A DNA stretch of 16,726 bases from CAYLJV01 sp964510375 (GTDB lineage: Archaea > Hadarchaeota > Hadarchaeia > Hadarchaeales > JAGGTB01): positions 1-16,726 of the forward strand of contig CAZEBR010000032.1 in the NCBI GenBank assembly GCA_964510375.1, read 5' to 3'. Each line of letters begins with the position of its first letter. The stretch's first letter is position 1. This document shows positions 1 through 6,154 of the stretch, piece after piece. Below the pieces are notes generated by a model. It saw only the letters and a list, made by a program, of their open reading frames with translations, did no database searches and was not told the origin of the DNA. The position numbers were made by a program, and so were the translations under genes.

Positions 1-101
1 ACGACCTCCGAGGGGAAATCCGAACCCGGAAGTAAAGCCCGCCAGCGATCCGGGCAGTACTCTGGTGCGAGAGCTCAGGGGAGTCCCGGGACGCTGCCAG
101 C
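1..101 (+). rRNA. rrf: 5S ribosomal RNA, 3' portion (5' end outside window)
   Basis: This is the 3' part of an archaeal 5S rRNA. The loop region near 20-40 reads CCGAACCCGGAAGTAAAGCC, which matches the conserved 5S core CCGAAC-CGGAAG-TAAGCC. It is followed by the helix IV/V region with GGTCAGTACT-like bases (GGGCAGTACTCTGG, 51-64). The 5' terminal helix strand is missing because the window begins inside the gene. The 3' end is set where the GC-rich helix gives way to six Ts. No 16S or 23S sequence is visible, so its linkage to the other rRNAs cannot be judged. Confidence 0.88.
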
Positions 102-107
102 TTTTTT
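102..107 (+). terminator. T-tract terminator of 5S rRNA
   Basis: Six consecutive Ts directly follow the last helix of the 5S rRNA. Archaeal RNA polymerase commonly terminates at such a tract without needing a hairpin. Confidence 0.5.
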
Positions 108-218
108 ACTTTCATAGGATTAGGATGTTTTCGAACCAAGATACCGCTTCTTGAAAATGCTTGAAGTTCAGGAAAGAATTGAAAAGATATTAAGAGGGGT
201 CTGATAAATTTAGTTTGC

Positions 219-291
219 GCCCCGATAGTGTAGTGGACGATCATGTGGCCCTGTCGAGGCCATGACCCGGGTTCAAATCCCGGTCGGGGCG
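219..291 (+). tRNA. tRNA-Asp (anticodon GTC)
   Basis: The 73-nt cloverleaf folds cleanly. The acceptor strand GCCCCGA (219-225) pairs with TCGGGGC (284-290), with discriminator G at 291. The anticodon stem TGGCC (246-250) pairs with GGCCA (258-262) around the loop CTGTCGA, giving anticodon GTC at 253-255. The T arm contains GTTCAAATC. CCA is not encoded and there is no intron. The gene marks the left border of the AT-rich island at 506-4203, but no copy of its 3' end was found at the other side of the island. Confidence 0.96.
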
Positions 292-484
292 CTTTTCTAT
301 TCTTTCGTTCTAGATATCTGAACTAAAATTAGGCTTTTTAATAGGATTTGACTCCCCCGCCAATTTTCTGATAGCTTTCTTGGAAAGAGAAATTTTTAAA
401 TAATACATTATTTTGTGTTTCTACGGTTAGAATAACGAGAAATTTGGTATTAAAAGTGCGAGCGGATTTCAGGTCTAAAAGACT

Positions 485-491
485 AAAAAAA
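485..491 (-). terminator. T-tract downstream of the leftward island operon
   Basis: On the minus strand seven Ts occur about 15 nt beyond the stop codon of the last gene of the leftward operon. A short weak inverted repeat (473-483, GTCT/AGAC) lies just beyond. It is a plausible archaeal T-rich terminator, supported by position and composition only. Confidence 0.4.
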
Positions 492-505
492 TGTGTTTAT
501 GGTAC

Positions 506-850
506 TTAATCTTCTTCAATATCGTCCAGATCTGGAGCTTCGAGTCCGATTGAGCTAAGTGGCGCGATGTGTTTCCATTTAACGTTTTCTTTTTCGACAA
601 TCTTCATTTCAGACCAATCTTGCATTCTGCCAGAGACCGTTCCAACACTCACATCGGCTGCTTGGGCTATCTCCCTAACTCCTCTTTCGCCGTTCGCTTT
701 GTCATAGATAATAAGATCCTTTGGTTTGAAGTCCGTTAAAATCTCTTTTAGAGCTCTTAGCCCCTGAATTCTTGACCATTTTTCAACATTCTCTAAAATA
801 TTTACGAGTTCCCTAAGACTCTCAAGTAGCTCTTTATTTTCGTTCTCGAT
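506..850 (-). CDS. Small winged-helix protein, paralogue of 2224-2595 and 3108-3422; start codon appears to be ATC
   Basis: An open frame of 114 codons ends at TAA (506-508). It begins at ATC (848-850), seven bases after a strong GGAGG, and a TAG lies just upstream in frame. No ATG, GTG or TTG occurs in the first half of the frame. The product begins IENENKELLESLRELVN and has a helix-turn-helix around GVREIAQAADVSVGTVSGRM. It ends with APLSSIGLEAPDLDDIEED, which resembles the C-terminal tails of its two paralogues in the island. It probably binds DNA or a partner protein. The missing start codon could reflect a genuine ATC start, a one-base error in the assembly, or recent inactivation. The rest of the frame is intact, which argues against long-standing decay. 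It lies 22 nt after the 259-residue protein gene and looks like the last gene of that operon. Confidence 0.65.
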   Translation of the reverse strand: MENENKELLESLRELVNILENVEKWSRIQGLRALKEILTDFKPKDLIIYDKANGERGVREIAQAADVSVGTVSGRMQDWSEMKIVEKENVKWKHIAPLSSIGLEAPDLDDIEED

Positions 851-872
851 CTAAATACCTCCTATACCTCAA

Positions 873-1652
873 TTATAGGTATCCATAGGCTTCAAGTAAT
901 CTCGCCGTATCTGTTCCATCTATAATACAAAAGTACTTGGCTTTTGTTACTTTTGCTTTCTGTTTAATGTGTTTTACGAATCTGTCTTCCATCTTACGAA
1001 CATACTGTATTATGAACAGGTCGGCAGGGGATTCAAAAAGTCTCTGAATCTGGTCACCCCTCTTTCCAGCCTTTCCTATCTGCATTGTACCCTTTGTTCC
1101 AGGGCCTTTCAACATAAAAGCAGTGTCGACTCTTTCTCCCTTTAAAGTGACGGCGGAGGAAAAAAGGTCGTTCTGTTCTCCAGACCAGTCAGTCTGTTCA
1201 AATGGTTCTCCAATTATTTCTCTTATGGCTCGCTTAATTTTCTTTTCCTGAAGTTCAACAGGAACCTTATCCAACACCTCTAATCTATCTACATTCTTAA
1301 CTTTTTCAAAAGAATCTATGTCTTCAATAAAAACTTTCTCTGGATATTTTCTATTCTCTTCAGATGAACTGACATTATAGCTGGAAAATACGTTTTTTAT
1401 TCTCTTACCTACCTCTTGAAGTAACTCTTTCTTTCGAACTTGGTTAACTATGAAAAAAGAGGTCGATATATTCTGACAAATATCTACGAAGTTTCTAATC
1501 TGCATTTTTCGGTCTTTCTTTAACCACTCAAATGCTAGTTCAGCTAATTTAATAGAATAATTATCTTTGTCAGAGAGATCCTCTTGAAAGAAAAATTCCT
1601 CTATTAGAGATTGTAGCTTACGTTTAGCTTCCTTTGCTGTTAAGTTCCTCAT
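873..1652 (-). CDS. Conserved-looking 259-aa protein, possible PD-(D/E)XK-like nuclease
   Basis: The function is not established. The N-terminal half (about 1-145) is helical and charged. The C-terminal part (about 145-259) looks like a compact catalytic or binding domain: D155-W-S-G-E159-x-N-D162, then KGERVDTAFMLKGPGTKG (171-188), then GKAGKRGDQIQRL (193-205), then a hydrophobic strand with IIDGTDTARLLEAYGYL at the end. The Glu-Asp-Lys spacing (E159, D176, K182 or K194) could form a variant PD-(D/E)XK nuclease core, but the canonical (D/E)-X-K tripeptide is not clear. Its ATG overlaps the TGA of the preceding HTH gene in an ATGA arrangement, which suggests translational coupling. It sits among five small HTH genes. 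A restriction or defence role is inference from this context. Confidence 0.7.
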   Translation of the reverse strand: MRNLTAKEAKRKLQSLIEEFFFQEDLSDKDNYSIKLAELAFEWLKKDRKMQIRNFVDICQNISTSFFIVNQVRKKELLQEVGKRIKNVFSSYNVSSSEENRKYPEKVFIEDIDSFEKVKNVDRLEVLDKVPVELQEKKIKRAIREIIGEPFEQTDWSGEQNDLFSSAVTLKGERVDTAFMLKGPGTKGTMQIGKAGKRGDQIQRLFESPADLFIIQYVRKMEDRFVKHIKQKAKVTKAKYFCIIDGTDTARLLEAYGYL

Positions 1653-2014
1653 ATTTCGAATTTAGACTTAATTTTAGAGCTCAGACCAATTATTTTGGTT
1701 TGTTTTCTTTTTTTGAATATTTTTTTGTTGTCTAAGGTCTCTTTTAGTTCTATAAGGCCTTCTAATTCGCTCAAAATTTTCGAAACATTTGGTACTTTCA
1801 TGTCTAGGTTACTTGCTATTTCTGAAACGGATTTCTCTCCGTTTACTTCCAAGAATACCTCTGCTTTTCTTTTAGAATTCCCGAAAAAATCCATTATCTC
1901 GGATAATACGGACTCTTTTTGAGCTCTCAATTGAAAAGCTTGAAAATTATCTATTGATTTGACTCTATGTTTAATTTCCTTCACATCCTTTGCAGTTTCG
2001 GGACTTTCAGTCAT
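1649..2014 (-). CDS. Small winged-helix protein (121 aa) of the island operon
   Basis: The first about 45 residues are charged and helical (KEIKHRVKSIDNFQAFQLRAQK), possibly for dimerisation. They are followed by a winged helix around 48-95, with KRKAEVFLEVNGEKSVSEIA and then NVSKILSELEGLIELKE as the turn and recognition helix. The tail is very basic (KKIFKKRKQTKIIGLSSKIKSK). The ATG is preceded by AAGGTGA at a 5-nt spacing, and the gene overlaps its upstream neighbour by 8 nt and its downstream neighbour by 4 nt. The layout resembles MarR/ArsR-like DNA-binding domains, but no ligand-binding or metal-binding residues are evident. It may be a regulator of the operon or a structural DNA-binding subunit acting with the 259-aa protein encoded next. 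Confidence 0.8.
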   Translation of the reverse strand: MTESPETAKDVKEIKHRVKSIDNFQAFQLRAQKESVLSEIMDFFGNSKRKAEVFLEVNGEKSVSEIASNLDMKVPNVSKILSELEGLIELKETLDNKKIFKKRKQTKIIGLSSKIKSKFEI

Positions 2015-2246
2015 CTATTTCACCTTTTTCTCGTAGCTGTGAAAGTTGTGTGTTAACATTATTTTTTGTTTTTCCTAGGATTTCAGATATTTCCATTGGT
2101 TTGAAGCCCATACTGGATAAACTCTTTATCTGCTCTTTGGAATCTTTATCTTCTAAGAATTCTTTAGCCTTAAGACGTAAAAAAAACTTCATTTTGTTGT
2201 TTATATCTTCTAATATTTCCCTTTTATCTTTCATTATTTTCATCAT
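2007..2246 (-). CDS. Small HTH protein (79 aa), sigma-region-4-like helix-turn-helix
   Basis: This is a very small protein with a charged helical N terminus (KDKREILEDINNKMKFFLRL) and a single clear helix-turn-helix at the C terminus (SSMGFKPMEISEILGKTK, then NNVNTQLSQLREKGEIDD). The pattern of a short GFKPMEISEILG turn followed by NVNTQLSQLR is like the region-4/LuxR-type HTH used to read DNA, without any sensor domain. Two adjacent ATG codons open the frame, and a third ATG at residue 5 (2232-2234) is an alternative start. It overlaps the upstream gene by 23 nt and the downstream gene by 8 nt, so it is part of one polycistronic unit. Confidence 0.75.
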   Translation of the reverse strand: MMKIMKDKREILEDINNKMKFFLRLKAKEFLEDKDSKEQIKSLSSMGFKPMEISEILGKTKNNVNTQLSQLREKGEIDD

Positions 2247-2595
2247 CCAATTTACAATTGGTTTTGTTGGATACTTTTGGAGATTTAAGACCCAGATCCT
2301 CTAGGGAAATTAGATGCTTGTATTGTCTTTTGTTTCCTTTTTTATCCACAATCCCTAATTTCGACCACTTTTGGCACCAGTTTGAAACTGTTTGTCTAGT
2401 GACAGAAAGCTTAGAGGCGATTTCTTTTGATCCTGTATTTCCATCAAGCATTTCAAAGGCAATACGCATCTCCCTTTCTTTTTTATCATCCTTAATAGTT
2501 AGAGCATCAGATATTACCTCCTTTGCTTCTTGCAGACCCATAAATCTCAACCATTTCAACATTTCTTGCAATGTTTCATTCGTTTTTTTCTCCAC
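2224..2595 (-). CDS. Small winged-helix protein (123 aa), paralogue of 3108-3422 and 506-850
   Basis: The start is GTG with a good ribosome site (GAGGTG, 7-nt spacing), inside the end of the upstream gene. The N-terminal segment LQEMLKWLRFMGLQEAKEVI matches the WLKFLAMDKVRDFI segment of the 3108-3422 product. The winged helix follows (EMLDGNTGSKEIASKLSVTR, QTVSNWCQKWSKLGIVDKKG), then the family tail KHLISLEDLGLKSPKV. The last about 20 residues are a polar extension (NKTNCKLDDENNER) absent from the paralogues. The (L/D)G-x-x-(T/S)-x-(K/R)E(I/L)A pattern and the W-x-K-L-G-(I/L)-V wing are the shared features. It is probably DNA binding. Whether it is a repressor or a subunit of a larger assembly is unknown. 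Confidence 0.82.
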   Translation of the reverse strand: MEKKTNETLQEMLKWLRFMGLQEAKEVISDALTIKDDKKEREMRIAFEMLDGNTGSKEIASKLSVTRQTVSNWCQKWSKLGIVDKKGNKRQYKHLISLEDLGLKSPKVSNKTNCKLDDENNER

Positions 2596-2905
2596 TTTTA
2601 AGCACCTCAGTTCTCCACAAATGTTCCATCAGAGGGTGATCTAGGTAGGAAAACGTTTTTTTATAACCGTCTTCAGTTTTTTCTACCAGTCCAAGTTCTA
2701 GTAGCCTATTCAATGCTTTAGAGACTGCGGGTTGAGAAATACCTATAATCTCAGCTATTTCAGTCTGTGACTTTTGAGGTTTGATTTCCATAAATAGTCT
2801 CATCCGTTGCTGAGTCCCCAGTACATTCTCTAAAGTTTCAAAAAGCTCTTCCCGATGTAATAGCGCATGAGTCAGAACTCCTTCATCAAAATTCATTTTA
2901 GACAC
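2576..2905 (-). CDS. Small winged-helix protein (109 aa), first gene of the leftward operon
   Basis: A helical N terminus (HREELFETLENVLGTQQRMR) leads into a typical winged helix: EIKPQKSQTEIAEIIGIS, QPAVSKALNRLLELGLVEKT, and a wing at EDGYKKTFSYLDHP. The C terminus ends with LMEHLWRTEVLKSGEKNE. GTG at 2905 or ATG at 2896 could be the start. No Shine-Dalgarno sequence precedes either, while a TATA-like TTATATAA lies about 26-33 nt upstream of 2905, so the message may be leaderless. A perfect 10-bp palindrome covers the GTG. As the promoter-proximal HTH gene it is the best candidate for an autoregulator of this operon. Confidence 0.8.
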   Translation of the reverse strand: MSKMNFDEGVLTHALLHREELFETLENVLGTQQRMRLFMEIKPQKSQTEIAEIIGISQPAVSKALNRLLELGLVEKTEDGYKKTFSYLDHPLMEHLWRTEVLKSGEKNE

Positions 2906-2910
2906 GTGTC
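2901..2910. promoter_or_regulatory. Perfect palindrome GACACGTGTC at the start of the leftward operon
   Basis: The 10-bp sequence is identical to its reverse complement and overlaps the probable GTG start of the first HTH gene, just downstream of its TATA-like box. A dimeric HTH protein bound here would block initiation, so it is a candidate operator. No second copy was noticed in the divergent promoter region. Confidence 0.35.
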
Positions 2911-2930
2911 GAGGATTTTTAGGTCTTTGG

Positions 2931-2938
2931 TTATATAA
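2931..2938 (-). promoter_or_regulatory. TATA-like box for the leftward operon
   Basis: TTATATAA on the minus strand is centred about 30 nt upstream of the GTG at 2905, the right distance for an archaeal promoter giving a leaderless transcript. A second candidate (AAATATAAA, about 2953-2961) lies farther upstream. The whole divergent region is very AT-rich, so exact placement is uncertain. Confidence 0.4.
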
Positions 2939-3052
2939 TAATATATTATGCTATTTATATTTTTCCGTTTTATTCCCCAATTGAAGCATTTAAGTTCGTT
3001 TTATATAAATATTATTCTAGAAATAAAATATTATTGAACCAAAATAAAAAAA

Positions 3053-3060
3053 TATATAAG
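3053..3060 (+). promoter_or_regulatory. TATA-like box for the rightward HTH/nuclease operon
   Basis: TATATAAG occurs in an A-rich stretch. Transcription would begin about 25 nt downstream (near 3082-3086), giving a leader of about 25 nt that contains the weak ribosome site AAGG ahead of the ATG at 3108. Confidence 0.5.
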
Positions 3061-3107
3061 TTAAAAACACCTTTGGTTTAGTTATAGATGTAAAAAGGTT
3101 ATAGACC

Positions 3108-3422
3108 ATGAAAAATGAGCTTCTACAAACGTTGGTTGACATTCAAAGACAGAACCAAGCGTGGCTGAAATTTCTGGCGATGGACAAAGTTAGGGATTTT
3201 ATAGCAGATTTAGAGGATTGGGAAAAGCTACTTTACGAGTCTTTGAATGGTGAGAGGACAACAAGGGAACTGGCACGAAAAGTATCAAAAGCGAGACTTA
3301 CAATTTTAAGACGATTGGACCGTTGGAAGAAGCTTGGACTCGTTACGCAAGGATCTCAAGGAAAATATGATAAGCTTATATCTCTCGATTTGCTCGGAAT
3401 TGATGAGCCCGAGGTTGAATAG
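3108..3422 (+). CDS. Small winged-helix protein (104 aa), paralogue of 506-850 and 2224-2595
   Basis: The N terminus is an amphipathic helix with WLKFLAMDKVRDFIADL. A winged helix follows (SLNGERTTRELARKVSKARL, TILRRLDRWKKLGLVTQG), then the short family tail YDKLISLDLLGIDEPEVE. It has the same block order as the two leftward paralogues. Its predicted recognition helix is more basic (KARLTILRRLDRWKK), in line with DNA binding. It is followed after one base by the ATG of the nuclease gene, whose GAGGT ribosome site lies inside this gene's 3' end, so the two are one operon. It may repress the pair or act as the DNA-recognition partner of the nuclease. Confidence 0.85.
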   Translation: MKNELLQTLVDIQRQNQAWLKFLAMDKVRDFIADLEDWEKLLYESLNGERTTRELARKVSKARLTILRRLDRWKKLGLVTQGSQGKYDKLISLDLLGIDEPEVE

Positions 3423-3423
3423 A

Positions 3424-4203
3424 ATGTCGGAAAATCATCAAGAGGTGATAAAATCTATAGAAAATAGATATTATGAAGAAGAAAAATTTTCTGCTGTAAG
3501 AGATATAGTTGAATGGACTGGATTACCCGAGAGCCGTGTAAGAAGATTAGTAGAAGATCTTACTGGAGAACATCTCTTTGTAGTATATGAGGGGCATGGT
3601 AAGCCTACGGTGTATATAACTAGGCAGATGAGAAACTCCATTTTTTCTGAGACTGGAGAGCCAGATTGGATTGAGAGGTATGAATTTTCTGAAAAAAGTA
3701 GAATTAGAAAAAAAATTTCAAAAGATCAGGAAAAGCTCTCTAATTATGTGAAACTTGAAAAGTTGCTGTATGCTGGAGGACCTTCGCTTGAGTCGGCGGT
3801 GGAAGAGGGGTTAAACTTGTTGGGTTTCAATACGGAAACCACCGAAGAGGATGAAGATTTTGTTATCAGACATGATGATAAAGTATATATTATAGAAGTA
3901 AAGGGAAAAAGCGGTCGGGTCAAAAAGGGGGACGTTGCACAGCTTGGAACTTGGTTAGATAAATGGATAGATAAAGAAAAAGCAGAAAAATTGATAGGTA
4001 TTCTGCTAGTAAACCATTACAGAAATTTGTCTCCTAAAGAGAGGGAAGAACCACTAACCAAAAAGGCAAGAGAGTTTCTAAATCTTAGACCTGCCTTTTA
4101 TGTAAGTACTCCTGAGTTATTTGAGATTATAAAAAAGGTAAAAGAAGAGAAGATTAGTAAAGAAAGTGGAAGAAAAATATTTCTAAGTAAGGGTAGGGAT
4201 TAG
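3424..4203 (+). CDS. Winged-helix plus PD-(D/E)XK nuclease-like protein (259 aa)
   Basis: The ATG at 3424 is chosen because GAGGT lies 8 nt upstream; a longer in-frame start would run far into the preceding gene. Residues about 20-75 form a winged helix (AVRDIVEWTGLPESRVRRLV, then a wing ending GKPTVYITRQM). Residues about 115-235 have the order of a restriction-endonuclease-like fold: helix with E123 (PSLESAVEEGLNLLGF), strand with D145 (DFVIRHDD), strand with E158-V-K160 (VYIIEVKGKSG), then helix with Q173 (VAQLGTWLDKW), a strand (LIGILLVNHY) and a closing strand/helix (PAFYVSTPELFEII). D145...E158-x-K160 is the catalytic signature. It probably cleaves DNA (or RNA) in an HTH-guided manner. 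The target and trigger are unknown. The base composition is AT-rich, as in the rest of the island. Confidence 0.85.
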   Translation: MSENHQEVIKSIENRYYEEEKFSAVRDIVEWTGLPESRVRRLVEDLTGEHLFVVYEGHGKPTVYITRQMRNSIFSETGEPDWIERYEFSEKSRIRKKISKDQEKLSNYVKLEKLLYAGGPSLESAVEEGLNLLGFNTETTEEDEDFVIRHDDKVYIIEVKGKSGRVKKGDVAQLGTWLDKWIDKEKAEKLIGILLVNHYRNLSPKEREEPLTKKAREFLNLRPAFYVSTPELFEIIKKVKEEKISKESGRKIFLSKGRD

Positions 4204-4304
4204 ACCTCTTTGATACTTCCTGTCTATTGAGGCATTCGTCGGAGCTTGAAGTAAGAACCGAATAATAATGAATAAAAATTATATTGTGTTGTATGAATCA
4301 AAAT

Positions 4305-4345
4305 AGTGCCATTTACTGGCACTTGTGTGGGCGATTCTCTTTTTT
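4305..4345 (+). terminator. Hairpin followed by a T-run downstream of the nuclease operon
   Basis: AGTGCCA (4305-4311) and TGGCACT (4317-4323) form a perfect 7-bp stem with a 5-nt loop, and six Ts follow at 4340-4345. The site is about 100 nt past the nuclease stop and could end the rightward transcript. The rest of 4204-4473 shows no convincing gene. Confidence 0.4.
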
Positions 4346-4473
4346 AGGCCTATAATTCTGTCTGTAGATGTATTATTGCTAGGTCTAGAACTTTCTCCTG
4401 TAGACGCTAGAAAATCCAAATCACGAAGCGGGGTTTTGATCGAAAGAGGTCTTACCTTTACAGCAAGATATCG

Positions 4474-5895
4474 CTATTCCAAATTCTGAGGTTGGAGGGA
4501 TTCGGAATCCTCGATAGTCTTCGATTTCCATCTACCCGTCAGGAAATACAGGTAGGATAGTCCTGCACCGATGATGTTCCCCAAGGCCATTCCCCACCAT
4601 AGACCTGTGACCCCCATCCCCATTCCGACACCCGAAACGCCGAAGGCGAGGAAGTAGCAAAGGCCAACTCTCAATATCCAAATCCTCGTAAAGGAGAGAG
4701 TAAGGGCGGGTTTTGTGTGGCCGGATCCCCTGTACGTCGAGTCGAAGATTCTGAAAAATCCGAAGAAGGGCAGGGAGAAGACAAATATCGCGATGAATTG
4801 GGAACCCGTCTCTATGACCGACTTGTTGTCAATGAAGACACCTATTATCTCGCCTCTGAATAGGAACAATGCTATCGATATGGCGAACATGATCAATCCC
4901 GAGGTCAGAAGAGTCCTGTAAACGATTTTTCCTGCCCTGTCTTTGTTCTCAGCACCTATGTTCTGTCCTACCATCGTCAGGGCAGAGCCGGCAAAACCCC
5001 AGATTCCGATGTTTACGACCTGTATCACTCTTTGGCCTATTCCGTAGGCGGTGACGGGAACGGTACCAAACTTCGTAACGAGGGTCATGACTGCCACGAA
5101 GCCCAGCGCGCTTCCGCCCCTAGCAATGGCCGTCGGTAAACCTATGTCGAGAATCTTTTTCAACCAACCGAAATCGGGCTTTAGAACGCCGAGGTTTAGG
5201 CTGATGTCCGCTCTGTTCGAGAAGAGAATGTATATCCCTATAGCCGAGGAGACCCCTCTGGTCAGGACGGTCGCAGCCGCGGCTCCACTCACAAGCATCT
5301 GCGGAAACGGTCCTATTCCGAGTATCAGAAATGGGTCCAGAACGACGTTTATGATCACGCCTATGCCGAGAATATACATTGGCCGCTTCATATCGCCGAC
5401 TCCTCTCAAGAGGAAGTTGAAAGCGATGAATCCGAACATGAGGGGAAGGCCGGCAAATATTATTTTCAGGTAGGACGCCGCCATCGGTACGACTTCCGTG
5501 GGCGCCCCGATAATATCCGTCAGAATCCAGCCGGACCCTATGAATCCTACTATACCCATCGCAAAGCTGAGCAGCAGCAAAATGCTGAAAACCTGACCGG
5601 CGGCTTTATTTGCTCTTTCCTTGCTCCCTGCGCCCGTGTGTTGGGAGACCAAGGATACCCCGGCCGTCGCCAGTCCGAAGCCGATGGATATTATGAGAAA
5701 GATTATGGGCCACGACACGGTTGGAGCCGCTACGGCCTCCTTGCTGACCTTCCCCAGCCAAAAAGTGTCGACTAGGTTGTAGGCCGTTTGGAGAACGTTC
5801 CCCACCATTATGGGCCAGGCCAACGTAAAAAGTGTCTTTATTATGTTTCCGTTGAGTATTCTGCCTCTTCTCTCCGTGTAATCTTCTTCTGCCAT
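4474..5895 (-). CDS. MATE family multidrug/Na+ (or H+) antiporter
   Basis: The 473-residue membrane protein has the length and about twelve hydrophobic segments of the MATE (NorM/DinF-like) transporters. These export cationic drugs, metabolites or toxic compounds from the cytoplasm using a sodium or proton gradient. The first helix region ITKTLFTLAWPIMVGN-like sequence, followed by LQTAYNLVDTFWLGKVSKEA, is the typical MATE entry. The second half repeats the pattern (KILDIGLPTAIARGGSALGF, PVTAYGIGQRVIQVVNIGIW, SALTMVGQNIGAENKDRA). The ATG follows AGGAG at a short spacing. Base composition is like the core genes and unlike the neighbouring island, so it is probably a resident gene marking the island's right side. 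The substrate cannot be inferred. Confidence 0.95.
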   Translation of the reverse strand: MAEEDYTERRGRILNGNIIKTLFTLAWPIMVGNVLQTAYNLVDTFWLGKVSKEAVAAPTVSWPIIFLIISIGFGLATAGVSLVSQHTGAGSKERANKAAGQVFSILLLLSFAMGIVGFIGSGWILTDIIGAPTEVVPMAASYLKIIFAGLPLMFGFIAFNFLLRGVGDMKRPMYILGIGVIINVVLDPFLILGIGPFPQMLVSGAAAATVLTRGVSSAIGIYILFSNRADISLNLGVLKPDFGWLKKILDIGLPTAIARGGSALGFVAVMTLVTKFGTVPVTAYGIGQRVIQVVNIGIWGFAGSALTMVGQNIGAENKDRAGKIVYRTLLTSGLIMFAISIALFLFRGEIIGVFIDNKSVIETGSQFIAIFVFSLPFFGFFRIFDSTYRGSGHTKPALTLSFTRIWILRVGLCYFLAFGVSGVGMGMGVTGLWWGMALGNIIGAGLSYLYFLTGRWKSKTIEDSESLQPQNLE

Positions 5896-6126
5896 TCTGC
5901 TCTCCTAAAGAATCGCATGATTTTTGTTAAATCTTTCACATCGTCATTCAGAAAAATTATTTTATTTGCTATACTTCTGCCTTTCTCGATATATCAAAGA
6001 AGCCCAAAAGTAGCAAGGACATAGAGAGAAAAACATTTCCTCAAAAAATTGCGAAATTTTTAGATGATTAGAAGAATGTAAGTTCTCTTCGTAGTTTAAT
6101 GATGACTGACACTTATTACAAATCCA

Positions 6127-6152
6127 TTTTTTGTTACACCCATAACAAAAAA
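6127..6152 (-). terminator. Perfect inverted repeat with T-run after the transglutaminase-like gene
   Basis: TTTTTTGTTA (6127-6136) and TAACAAAAAA (6143-6152) are exact reverse complements around a 6-base loop. They begin three bases beyond the stop codon of the leftward gene. Read on the minus strand the stem ends in six Ts, as expected of an intrinsic terminator. The symmetric form could also act on rightward transcription. Confidence 0.7.
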
Positions 6153-6154
6153 TA

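Noticed and set aside
219..4473. Integrase-type attachment duplication of the tRNA-Asp 3' end at the island's far side
   Set aside because: No copy of the tRNA-Asp T-arm/acceptor sequence was found between 4204 and 4473, and there is no integrase gene.
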